Assembly (NCBI GenBank): GCA_016716565.1 | Contig: JADJWC010000003.1 | Coordinates: 248,001-312,000 of the forward strand | Origin: a bacterium | Lineage (GTDB): Bacteria; Bacteroidota; Ignavibacteria; Ignavibacteriales; Ignavibacteriaceae | Length of the DNA: 64,000 nt | Reading direction: 5' to 3' | Shown: positions 29,361 to 37,346 of the stretch, in pieces | Position numbering within the stretch: the first letter of the stretch is position 1 | How the letters are laid out: every line of letters starts with the position of its first letter | Notes under the pieces: model-generated | What the model saw: only the letters and a program-made list of their open reading frames with translations | Databases searched by the model: none | Told to the model about the DNA's origin: nothing | Made by a program: the position numbers and the translations under genes

Positions 29361-29439
29361 AAAAATGTATCCTGGAAAAAGTGAAAAAATTGTTATTGAA
29401 AATTAGATATTTGGCTGTAGGTAAGCAAGATTATAAGAA

Positions 29440-29934
29440 GTGATTACATCGAAAATTCCTATTTTAGCCATGTTAAAAATTGTGAAAATTCAAACAAAGG
29501 ATTTGCACTTTGATTATAATGATAAAGGAATATCAGAATTGAATAATAGTCCACTACAAAAACTGATTGATGAAGAACAGATCCTTTCAAACTTCAATGT
29601 TGATGGGAATTCGGATAATAAATTCATTTCGGAAGTTTTAAACGTTTATGTTAATGAATTACCATTTATCAGCAAAGAATTAGAAATTTCTTGTAAGAAA
29701 AAAGACTCAAACCGAATAACTTTCTATACTCATAAACTTTCAGGTAGTCTGTTGAATTTAGGATGTAATGATTTAGTTGTCTTATGCCAGAGTATTGAAA
29801 AATCAATGAAGAAAAATATTTTTGACGAAAACTTTTCTCTTATGATTCGTGAATTAACCGGGAGTATTAAAAAGCTTGTCGCTGAATTGAATGAATTGAT
29901 GGAGAAGTATCCGGTTTCCGGTGATAATCATTAA
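29440..29934 (+). CDS. Histidine phosphotransfer (Hpt) domain protein
   Basis: A 164-residue protein whose C-terminal 110 residues form an Hpt helical bundle with the phosphoacceptor in YTHKLSGSLLNLG (H98 counting from the GTG at 29440). Such proteins relay phosphate between hybrid sensor kinases and response regulators. The start could be that GTG or the ATG at 29470, which would remove ten residues; neither has a strong ribosome site. No kinase is adjacent. porX and the phosphohistidine phosphatase gene sixA are encoded nearby on the chromosome, but a link is only a guess. Confidence 0.75.
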   Translation: MITSKIPILAMLKIVKIQTKDLHFDYNDKGISELNNSPLQKLIDEEQILSNFNVDGNSDNKFISEVLNVYVNELPFISKELEISCKKKDSNRITFYTHKLSGSLLNLGCNDLVVLCQSIEKSMKKNIFDENFSLMIRELTGSIKKLVAELNELMEKYPVSGDNH

Positions 29935-29955
29935 TTGCATCTAAATCTATATTTT

Positions 29956-30927
29956 ATGATAAAGAAAGTACCCGCTAAGCTTAATAGGTCTATCAGTCTT
30001 ACTGAAAGAGAAATTGTTAAATATTCTCAAAGAATGTTAACACTTGATAGAAAACAAACCGTTCAATCAGTTACCAATAAAATTATCAATCAGGATATTT
30101 TTGAGGTATTTAAATGTCTTCCTGGAAATTTTGTTGACTTGTTGTTTATTGATCCTCCGTACAATCTCACAAAAAAATTCAATAAAGTTTCATTTAAAGA
30201 AATGAAAGACACTGACTATGAATCCTGGCTTGATTCATGGCTGAGCAAATTGAAATTTTTATTAAAGGACAATTCGTCCATATACATCTGCGGCGACTGG
30301 AAAACTTCTTCGTCGATATACAATGTCGGTTCTAAGCATTTCACTGTAAGGAACAGAATCACCTGGGAAAGAGAGAAGGGAAGAGGAGCAAAAGCTAACT
30401 GGAAGAATTGCAGTGAAGATATCTGGTTCTTTACAAAATCGAATAACTATACGTTTAATGTCAACGAAGTCAAACTCCGACGGAAGGTATTAGCGCCATA
30501 TACGGATGAAAAAAGAAATCCAAAAGACTGGAAGAAAAATTCATCAGGTAAATTCAGAGATACATCTCCATCAAATATCTGGAATGACATTTCGATACCA
30601 TTCTGGTCAATGCCGGAAAACACTGATCATCCAACTCAAAAACCTGAAAAACTTCTTGCAAAAATTATCCTTGCCAGCACGAATAAAGGAGATTTTGTTT
30701 TTGATCCTTTTCTTGGCTCCGGAACAACAGCAGTAGTTGCAAAAAAGCTTGGCCGGAAATTTTTAGGAATTGAAATCGATAAGTATTATTGTGCTCTTGC
30801 CTTAAAGAGATTGGAATTAGCTGAGAGTAATAATAGAATACAAGGTTATGAGAATGGGGTTTTTTGGGAAAGGAATACTTTGACTGAACAGGTCAAAAGT
30901 CAGAAGTCAAAAGTCAAAAGAAAATGA
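29956..30927 (+). CDS. Orphan DNA methyltransferase (DPPY type, beta class)
   Basis: A 323-residue N6-adenine or N4-cytosine DNA methyltransferase. Catalytic DPPY is at residues 66-69 and the AdoMet-binding FDPFLGSGTT at 249-258; this order is the beta class. The start is ATG 29956, since a TTG at 29935 adds seven unlikely residues. No restriction endonuclease flanks it, so it may be a regulatory or orphan enzyme; the recognition site is unknown. The last codons (QVKSQKSKVKRK) come from a dispersed GTCAAAAGTC repeat that has replaced or extended the natural C-terminus. Confidence 0.9.
   Translation: MIKKVPAKLNRSISLTEREIVKYSQRMLTLDRKQTVQSVTNKIINQDIFEVFKCLPGNFVDLLFIDPPYNLTKKFNKVSFKEMKDTDYESWLDSWLSKLKFLLKDNSSIYICGDWKTSSSIYNVGSKHFTVRNRITWEREKGRGAKANWKNCSEDIWFFTKSNNYTFNVNEVKLRRKVLAPYTDEKRNPKDWKKNSSGKFRDTSPSNIWNDISIPFWSMPENTDHPTQKPEKLLAKIILASTNKGDFVFDPFLGSGTTAVVAKKLGRKFLGIEIDKYYCALALKRLELAESNNRIQGYENGVFWERNTLTEQVKSQKSKVKRK
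30892..30920. repeat. GTCAAAAGTC tandem repeat at the methyltransferase 3' end
   Basis: GTCAAAAGTCAGAAGTCAAA continuing AGTCAAAAG: three near-copies of a 10-base unit. Related tracts lie at 27729-27757, 28154-28169 and 34647-34673. It encodes the last residues of the methyltransferase. Confidence 0.7.
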
Positions 30928-30997
30928 CTGCAAATTCTCAAGTATAATCTTTAAATTCGAACTATAAATTTTACATTATTCATTCTAAATTGATTCT

Positions 30998-31076
<79 letters not shown>

Positions 31077-31088
<12 letters not shown>

Positions 31089-31559
31089 ATTTTGAGGCGG
31101 GATTAGAAACTCGAGCACTCCTTTACCAACGATTGCTTTTTCCTTAAAATGAATTTTAGCAATTGAACCCGCAGGAATTTTGTAATGCGTTTCTTTTGAA
31201 CTCGTCATCGCTGCAATATGATCAGCTATATCCGGTTGATGACCTACCATTGCAATTTCATTAAGATTCAAGGAGCGGGCAATTGAAAGAAGATCATCTG
31301 TCATCCCACCATTAAGCAGACAGATTTCTTCAACCACCTCAAACTCTGCCTTAAATTCATTGTTGATTAGCTGCGCTGTCTGTTTAGCACGCTTCAATGG
31401 AGATGTCAGGATGATATCAAAATGATCAATATAATGTTTCCAGAAAATCAATGAGGTCTTAAGAATTTCTATCCCGTTTGCAGTTAGCATTCTTTCTTCG
31501 TGGGGTTTATTATCTGAGGGCGGTTCTGCTTCACCGTGTCTTATTAAATATATATTCAT
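31077..31559 (-). CDS. sixA: Phosphohistidine phosphatase SixA
   Basis: A 160-residue histidine-phosphatase-superfamily enzyme that removes phosphate from phosphohistidine, for example on Hpt domains. The catalytic LIRHGEAE is at residues 5-12, followed by TSPLKRAKQTA and MVGHQPDIA with the second histidine. Length is normal for SixA. An Hpt gene is encoded about 1.1 kb away on the opposite strand, a plausible but unproven substrate. The stop codon lies inside the SRP RNA 3' stem on the other strand. Confidence 0.87.
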
Positions 31560-31664
31560 TTTAGAAGTGATAAAATATTTTTATTCGCACATAAATTAAT
31601 ATTGTCTGAAATAATTTTTCAAATCCACAGCAAGAAATTATTACTGGTTAATGATTCAGAAAAT

Positions 31665-32426
31665 CTAATTTACGTTTTTAACTGAATCGGATCCTGAATC
31701 CTTAATTTCGGCTGGTATTTCTGATTTAAGGACTGTCCAGTTAAATTCTTTTATCTGCTGTTTGACATAATTATTAAACAGGTCGGATTTACTTAAATAT
31801 TTTTCTAAACCAGGATTAAAATAAAATGTATCAATTTGACTCTCAGCTTCCTTCTCAGATAAGCCTGTAATTTTAGTTAGTATAATATTTTCAGTGATCG
31901 ATTCAACTGTTTGGTTTGTGATTTTATTCTCTTTGACAAAACGACTGAGAGATCTGTAAACCAATGCTGCAGAATTTTCGAAAATTTCGTAGATAGAAAG
32001 CCGGTCAAGTGAAAGAACATCTTTTGTTAAAAAACTCTCCTGAACAAAAACAAATCTTCGTTTTCCCAATACATTCCACTCTGAACTTAAATAGCCATTC
32101 AATGATTTATCGAGTAAGTACATATTCAACTGATCATCAAAAATGGCAAATAGATTTAAAGTCGGATCGTAGTACTCGAGCAAGACTGAATAAAAAACTT
32201 TATTGTTGATGGCCAGACTTTCAACCGTCAGGTCGTTGAAATTTGTTTGATGGATGTGCTTATCAGTTAAAAATCCGGGCAATTTTTCGTTTGCTTCCGG
32301 ATCCCCTGATATTGCCTTTACGATTAGACTTCGAAGCCCTTCGTTATTAATTTTATCAATTTCAGAGCCACAGCTAACCAATAGCAGATTAGTTAGCGCA
32401 ACGATGATCAAAATATATTTATGCAT
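31665..32426 (-). CDS. Predicted lipoprotein, unknown function
   Basis: I do not recognise this family. Starting at ATG 32426 it has 253 residues and a lipoprotein signal (MHKYILIIVALTNLLLVSC, cysteine 19). An in-frame ATG 72 bases upstream would place the signal internally and is unlikely. A GAGAG stretch precedes the chosen start. The mature part is mixed alpha/beta and rich in charged residues, with no cysteine pairs, repeats or metal motifs that I can see. It is divergent from the nhaC-family gene 115 bases away. Confidence 0.6.
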   Translation of the reverse strand: MHKYILIIVALTNLLLVSCGSEIDKINNEGLRSLIVKAISGDPEANEKLPGFLTDKHIHQTNFNDLTVESLAINNKVFYSVLLEYYDPTLNLFAIFDDQLNMYLLDKSLNGYLSSEWNVLGKRRFVFVQESFLTKDVLSLDRLSIYEIFENSAALVYRSLSRFVKENKITNQTVESITENIILTKITGLSEKEAESQIDTFYFNPGLEKYLSKSDLFNNYVKQQIKEFNWTVLKSEIPAEIKDSGSDSVKNVN

Positions 32427-32541
32427 TAATTGTTCTCTCTCATTAGTAGTAAAAATAAGGATTATTTTCGAAATATTTTTTTGATACCTATATTTCATCT
32501 GTCATTCACCGAAACATTATCGTATTCATTGAAGATTTAAT

Positions 32542-34430
32542 TTGAATAGAATTTTACTTCTGGCACTAATTGTTTTATCATTCTGCAAATCACTTTCTGC
32601 ACAGAATCTTGATTTTCCATCGCTTGCCTTATCAGGTATAAACTTCAAAATATCCGGTAACGATTTTCCAGATAGTCTCGATAAATTAGAGATGCATTTA
32701 CTCGGGAAGGACATCACAGATAAACTCAATATAAAACTTACCAACGGAGCCTTCGATACTTTACTGACAATCAACAATTCGGGCACTTACAAAATTGTAA
32801 TCCCTAAATTCGAAGTTGAAGAAACTACAGTCAACATCATACCTGGAATATTGAGCATTATTCCTCCGTTGCTTGCGATTGCTCTTGCATTAATTTTCAG
32901 GCAAGTTGTTATTTCATTAATCCTTGGAATCTATTCCGGAGCTCTTTTCATTTACGGCTTTGATCCTCTTACAGCTTTTTTACGATTGATAGATAAGTAT
33001 GTCATCGAAGCAGTCAGTGATGTTTCGCATACACAAATAATTGTTTTTACTCTTTTATTCGGAGGTGTGATAGGATTAATTTCCAGAAGCGGTGGAACCA
33101 CTGGGATTGCTAATTCGCTTTCAAAATTTGCAAGAACAAGAAGATCCGGAATGATTGCAACGTGGCTTTCCGGATTAATTATTTTCTTTGATGATTATGC
33201 CAACGCACTTGTAGTCGGTAACCTGATGAGACCAATTACTGACAAATTGAAAATTTCCCGTGAAAAACTTTCATTTATTGTTGATGCAACTTCCGCACCT
33301 GTTGCAAGCATATTTATTGTAAGTTCGTGGATTGGCTATGAAGTCGGATTGATACAGGACGGACTAGATGTCATTGGCTCACCACTGAACGCTTATTCTG
33401 TTTTTATTGATACAATAATTTTTCGTTTCTATCCCATAGCAATGCTAGTATTTGTTTTTCTTATTGCATTTACTAAAAGAGATTTCGGCTCTATGCTTAA
33501 AGCCGAACGACGTGCAGCAGAAGAGGGAAAAGTTTCTGCTTCAACTTTTACTGCTGCTGAATTTTCTGAGAAGAGTGAACTATTTGGAAACGAAGATAAA
33601 GCTAAATGGTACAACGGTGTTATTCCAATTCTGGTTCTTGTTTCAGTTACTGTTTTTGGTTTGATGTTTACAGGAATAGAATCATTGAAAGAGCAGGGAG
33701 TGAAAGATTATGGATTAAGAGATATTATAAGTAATTCAAACTCATATCTTGCTTTACTCTGGGGAAGTTTCTCAGCATGTGTTGTTGCTGCTTTGATGAT
33801 AGTTGCACAACGACTCTTGACTTTGCGACAAACGGTTGACTATGGTTTGCCGGAATTCGCTCAATGTTTTTAGCTGTGTTGATTTTAACTCTTGCCTGGA
33901 GCATCGGAGCAGTAACAAGTGAAATCAGAACAGCAGATTATATAATAAGTCTTATAAGCGATTCAATTGATCCACGCTTTCTTCCGGTGATTGTATTTAT
34001 CGTTTGCGGCATTACCAGTTTTGCAACCGGAACAAGCTGGGGAACAATGGCCATTATGTTCCCGATCGTAATTCCGCTTTCGGCTGCAGTTACCGGAATG
34101 AATAACTACTCACCTGCGGATACACATTTAATTTTGATCGGAGTTGTAAGTTCTGTGCTAGCTGGATGTGTCTGGGGAGATCATTGTTCACCAATTTCAG
34201 ATACTACAATTCTAAGTTCAATGGCTTCCGGATGCGATCACATCGATCACGTGAGAACGCAGCTTACTTATGCAATTACAGTTGGAATTGTAACTATGTT
34301 GATTGGTGATATTCTGACTGCGTTTGGATTGTCCCCGGTAATTGCATTGATAATAATTTCAACAATTCTGGTTGGAATTATTTATTTGTTTGGAAGAAGG
34401 GTTGATGTGATTCCCTCGGCTTTACAGTAG
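32542..34430 (+). CDS. Na+/H+ antiporter NhaC family with periplasmic N-domain, frameshifted
   Basis: A sodium/proton antiporter of about 629 residues. The N-terminus has a cleavable-looking signal (MNRILLLALIVLSFCKSLSA) and about 85 residues of beta-rich periplasmic sequence before the first transporter helix (IIPGILSIIPPLLAIALALIF). The NhaC core follows with roughly ten helices. The frame breaks near 33841-33845: TVD is followed by a missing base, after which WFAGIRSMFLAVLILTLAW continues in the -1 frame to 34430. Restoring one T gives the family spacing. Unless this is an assembly error the product would stop after VDYGLPEFAQCF. Confidence 0.85.
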
Positions 34431-34454
34431 GGGTTCAAAATTTTGAACCCCTAC
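34427..34454. terminator. 28-bp perfect palindrome between convergent genes
   Basis: GTAGGGGTTCAAAA is followed directly by its exact complement TTTTGAACCCCTAC. It lies between the convergent nhaC-family gene, whose stop codon is inside the palindrome, and the T9SS repeat protein. It can form a hairpin on either strand and probably acts as a bidirectional terminator, although there is no T run. A decayed copy is at 36284. Confidence 0.6.
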
Positions 34455-34465
34455 GAATGAAATGA

Positions 34466-36223
34466 TTACCTTAGCAAAACCATCTTCTTTGTTTCAACGA
34501 ATGAGCCAGCTTTCAATTGATAAAAATAAATTCCACTTGAAAGGTTAATTCCACTAAATTCAATTTCATACGCACCTGCTGGTATTGGTTCGTTAACTAG
34601 TATTGATACTTCATTCCCCAAAACATCATAAATTTTTAAGGTTACGTTTGACACTTCACTTTTGACATTTGACGGAACAGAAAATTTTATTTTCGTTGTC
34701 GGGTTAAATGGGTTAGGGTAGTTTTGTTCAAGAGAAAATATTATTGGTGCATCAACTGTGACTTCGATGATGTTTGAAAAAGTAAATGTTACATCAAAGT
34801 CAATTTGCTTTAATCTGTATTGATATTTTCCAGTTTGAAGTGATTGATCAGTAAAAGAATATTGATGAACTTCAGTTGTAGTTCCAAAACCAGGAACAAA
34901 ACCAATATTCACCCAACTGTTGTTGTTATTCTGAGCGAAGCGAAGAATCTCAAACCCAGAGTTGTTTGTTTCTGTCGACGTTGACCAGAACAGTTTAACA
35001 TCATTGCCATAAAGTTCTGCAGTAAAACTAAGCAGCTCAACAGGAATAATATTATCAGTTTTGATTAACCAAACATCGTGAACTCCAGCACCAAATGACA
35101 AAGTATGACCTGTCATAATCAGTCCGCCGTCGTTTGTTTGTCTTACAAAAAATCCGACATCGGAAGCAGAACCGCCATAAGTTTTAAACCATTCTTCATT
35201 GCCGTTTGCATCGGTTTTAACAAGATAGAAATCATCACCTCCCGCACCAAAAGAAAGAGTATAACCAAGAACAATAAATCCGCCATCACTTGTCTGCTGA
35301 ACTGAATTGCCATAATCTCTTCCTGTTCCGCCAAAAGTTTTTGTCCATACTGCATTTCCGGAAGGATCTGTTTTTATTAAAAGCATATCATAAAGTCCGG
35401 CACCAAAAGAATCTGTGTAACCGGTAAGGATATATCCGCCATCGGTTGTTTGCTGAACTGCATATCCACGATCAACATCATCGCCGCCAAAAAATTTATT
35501 CCATTGCTGATTGCCGAGTGAATCTGTTTTTACAAGCCAGGCATTTCCAATAAATCCCGGACCATAGGATAATGTCCAACCGGTAAGAATAAATCCGCCA
35601 TCAGAAGTTTTATCAACATACCACGCACCATCCGAACTCAGTCCGCCGTGAGTTTTCTGCCAGATTAAATTTCCTGCTGGATCGGTTTTAATCATCCACA
35701 TATCTCTGCTTCCTGCACCGTATGATGATGTAACTCCACCAATAAGAAAACCTCCATCATTTGTTTGGAGGACAGAATAACCTTCATCATCCTGAGCACC
35801 CCCAAATGTTTTTGTCCAGACCTGATTTCCTGAAGCATCAGCTTTAACAAGAAACACATCATTTAAACCGGCACCGAAAGATTCTGTATATCCGGCGATA
35901 ATGTACCCGCCGTCAGTTGTTTGCTGAACTGAATATCCTTCGTCGTCACTGTTTCCGCCAAAGGTATTGTTCCATTGATGATTTCCGTATTTGTCTGTTT
36001 TGACCAGCCACACATTTCTACCGCTGATAGTTCCGTACGAGCGAGTGTAACCGGTAAGGATATATCCGCTGTCAGCAGTTTGCTGAACGCAGTGTCCGAT
36101 ATCAATATTAGTCCCGCCGAAAGTTTTTGTCCACATTGTATCGGGTGCTTGCGGGAACATCTGATTGGAGAAAAATAATATTACTAAAAGAAGCTGAGGT
36201 AAATATTTAATTCTGTTTTTCAT
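34466..36223 (-). CDS. T9SS-exported protein with SFGAG-type propeller repeats
   Basis: A 585-residue secreted protein starting at ATG 36223 (AGGGAGA seven bases upstream), with a signal peptide ending near FFSNQMFPQA. Eight repeats of about 50 residues follow, each with TKTFGG, a YSVQQTxDGGYIxxGYTxSFG core and a LxKTDxxGNxxW strand, forming a likely beta-propeller. After a linker (PVELLSFTAELYGNDVKLFW) comes a type A T9SS sorting domain from NYPNPFNPTTKIKF to VETKKMVLLR. Two dispersed-repeat segments are embedded: NVKSEVSNV in the sorting domain and ILRFAQN in the linker domain. Confidence 0.87.
   Translation of the reverse strand: MKNRIKYLPQLLLVILFFSNQMFPQAPDTMWTKTFGGTNIDIGHCVQQTADSGYILTGYTRSYGTISGRNVWLVKTDKYGNHQWNNTFGGNSDDEGYSVQQTTDGGYIIAGYTESFGAGLNDVFLVKADASGNQVWTKTFGGAQDDEGYSVLQTNDGGFLIGGVTSSYGAGSRDMWMIKTDPAGNLIWQKTHGGLSSDGAWYVDKTSDGGFILTGWTLSYGPGFIGNAWLVKTDSLGNQQWNKFFGGDDVDRGYAVQQTTDGGYILTGYTDSFGAGLYDMLLIKTDPSGNAVWTKTFGGTGRDYGNSVQQTSDGGFIVLGYTLSFGAGGDDFYLVKTDANGNEEWFKTYGGSASDVGFFVRQTNDGGLIMTGHTLSFGAGVHDVWLIKTDNIIPVELLSFTAELYGNDVKLFWSTSTETNNSGFEILRFAQNNNNSWVNIGFVPGFGTTTEVHQYSFTDQSLQTGKYQYRLKQIDFDVTFTFSNIIEVTVDAPIIFSLEQNYPNPFNPTTKIKFSVPSNVKSEVSNVTLKIYDVLGNEVSILVNEPIPAGAYEIEFSGINLSSGIYFYQLKAGSFVETKKMVLLR
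34647..34673 (-). repeat. GTCAAATGTC-type repeat inside a T9SS sorting domain
   Basis: On the coding strand this reads GTCAAATGTCAAAAGTGAAG followed by TGTCAAA, the same unit family as at 27729, 28154 and 30892. It encodes NVKSEVSN between the strands IKFSVPS and VTLKIYDVLGNEV. Confidence 0.7.
34928..34951 (-). repeat. GAGATTCTTCGCTTCGC repeat within coding sequence
   Basis: The coding strand is GAGATTCTTCGCTTCGCTCA followed by GAAT, identical to a dispersed element I know from many bacterial genomes, often seen translated as EILRFAQN. Here it encodes residues of the region just after TETNNSGF. Confidence 0.65.
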
Positions 36224-36283
36224 TATTGTCTCCCTGATGAAAATTTGTATCACAAACTAAGGTAAAATATTTGTGGAAGGCAA

Positions 36284-36360
36284 GTAGGGCCTCAGTTTTT
36301 AAGCCCTTATGAATGAAATAATTATTTGATTAAAACGATTTTGTAGATTTCGAACAGGCA
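36284..36360 (-). other. Relic of a T9SS gene 3' end plus hairpin
   Basis: Read on the minus strand this gives FEIYKIVLIK and a stop, then ATTATTTCATTCATAAGGG. That parallels the end of the neighbouring gene (VETKKMVLLR, stop, TCATTTCATTCGTAGGGG), including the decayed palindrome GTAGGGCCTC...AAGCCCTTAT. It looks like the remnant of another sorting-domain gene end. The rest of 36254-36458 holds only a small hairpin. Confidence 0.5.
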
Positions 36361-36399
36361 GGAATTTTAGAATAATGTATTTTGAGAATCATTCATTTA

Positions 36400-36425
36400 T
36401 AGAGACACGCCCTCACGTGTCTCTA
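36400..36425. repeat. Short hairpin, TAGAGACACG type
   Basis: TAGAGACACG, a six-base loop CCCTCA, then CGTGTCTCTA: a perfect 10-bp stem. It lies downstream of the minus-strand L,D-transpeptidase stop and could act as its terminator; similar GAGACACG hairpins are common dispersed elements. Confidence 0.5.
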
Positions 36426-36458
36426 CAATATTAAGGAGTATAGGGTCAGCTAATGTCC

Positions 36459-37346
36459 TTAATTTCTGGAATCTAAAAATGGATTAAGTGTAAAATCAAA
36501 TTTTTCTTTTCCTGCAAATATCTCAGCTAATCTTTCTTCTTCAGATTTGTTCTTATCAACCCAGAGATATGTTGGTTTCAGGTTTTGTCTGGTCGGAATA
36601 AATTCTGAGTTGCCAATAGGTAAACCGTTCGAGTAAATATTATTTTCATCCACAAGAATTTTTTCGTTAGAAGATATCAGGTAATCACCGTCGTATATTT
36701 TCTGATATCTCTCTTTCAGTAGATTGTAAGTATCCCTGTAGGAGTATTGATTATAGCTTTCGCCCTCACAGGTGAAAGCTATTTTTATTGCATTATTTCC
36801 TTTGTGAACAAGAACCGGAGTCCCTTTTTCAACTTTTTCATAAACGATTTGTGCATCTTCTCTTGAAACTCTAACGCATCCGTGAGAAACATTCTTCTTC
36901 CCAAGATATTTGTAATAACTTTTCCCAAGCAATGCGTGAAAACCAATTCCGTCGTTGAAGCCCATCCAGTTCAGCATTACTGTGCTGTCAAACTGAACTG
37001 AATATTGTTTCTTCGCTTTCCACTGGATTGCAAACAAACCTGTGTTCGTTTCCATTCCTTTTTCAACTCGTTTTGTTCCGGAAGAAATAGGAAAATGGAA
37101 TTCGTTTCCATCTCGCGAATAAAGCGTTGCGTGCTGCGTTGCAAGATTTACTTCGATGTAGTGATCTTTGTTTGTGTAAACAGTATCACGAAGTTGTTTA
37201 AAGTCGTATCCTGCAAATGGATGAAATGAATAATTAAATTTTGCTGGTGAAAAGTCTGCTGTGCTTTTTTTAAGGTAGGCGCTGTTGAAGAGGAGAATTG
37301 ATGTGACAACTAAAGCTGCTAAAAAAATCTTATTCGTTCTTTTCAT
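36459..37346 (-). CDS. L,D-transpeptidase (YkuD domain)
   Basis: A 295-residue exported enzyme that makes 3-3 cross-links in peptidoglycan or attaches proteins to it. From ATG 37346 it begins MKRTNKIFLAALVVTSILLF, a good signal or anchor; the first in-frame ATG 90 bases upstream would put this inside the protein. The catalytic motif SHGCVRVS is near residue 170, after IGFHALLG. A C-terminal extension of about 100 residues follows. Its start lies 17 bases inside the end of uvrC, suggesting translational coupling. Confidence 0.87.
   Translation of the reverse strand: MKRTNKIFLAALVVTSILLFNSAYLKKSTADFSPAKFNYSFHPFAGYDFKQLRDTVYTNKDHYIEVNLATQHATLYSRDGNEFHFPISSGTKRVEKGMETNTGLFAIQWKAKKQYSVQFDSTVMLNWMGFNDGIGFHALLGKSYYKYLGKKNVSHGCVRVSREDAQIVYEKVEKGTPVLVHKGNNAIKIAFTCEGESYNQYSYRDTYNLLKERYQKIYDGDYLISSNEKILVDENNIYSNGLPIGNSEFIPTRQNLKPTYLWVDKNKSEEERLAEIFAGKEKFDFTLNPFLDSRN

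Noticed and set aside
29440..30927. Restriction-modification system
   Set aside because: Only the methyltransferase is recognisable; the neighbouring gene is an Hpt protein and the other side is the SRP RNA.
33835..33875. Slippage at the T5 run just before the NhaC stop
   Set aside because: The conserved sequence resumes before this run (WFAGIRSMF in the other frame), so the break is upstream near 33841 where there is no slippery motif.
34580..36200. CRISPR array or DNA tandem repeat
   Set aside because: The periodicity is about 150 bases at protein level (SFGAG/QQTDGGY repeats) with diverged DNA; no constant repeat-spacer pattern.
36391..36425. Riboswitch-like structure before the L,D-transpeptidase region
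   Set aside because: It lies downstream of that gene, is a simple 10-bp hairpin, and has no conserved aptamer core.
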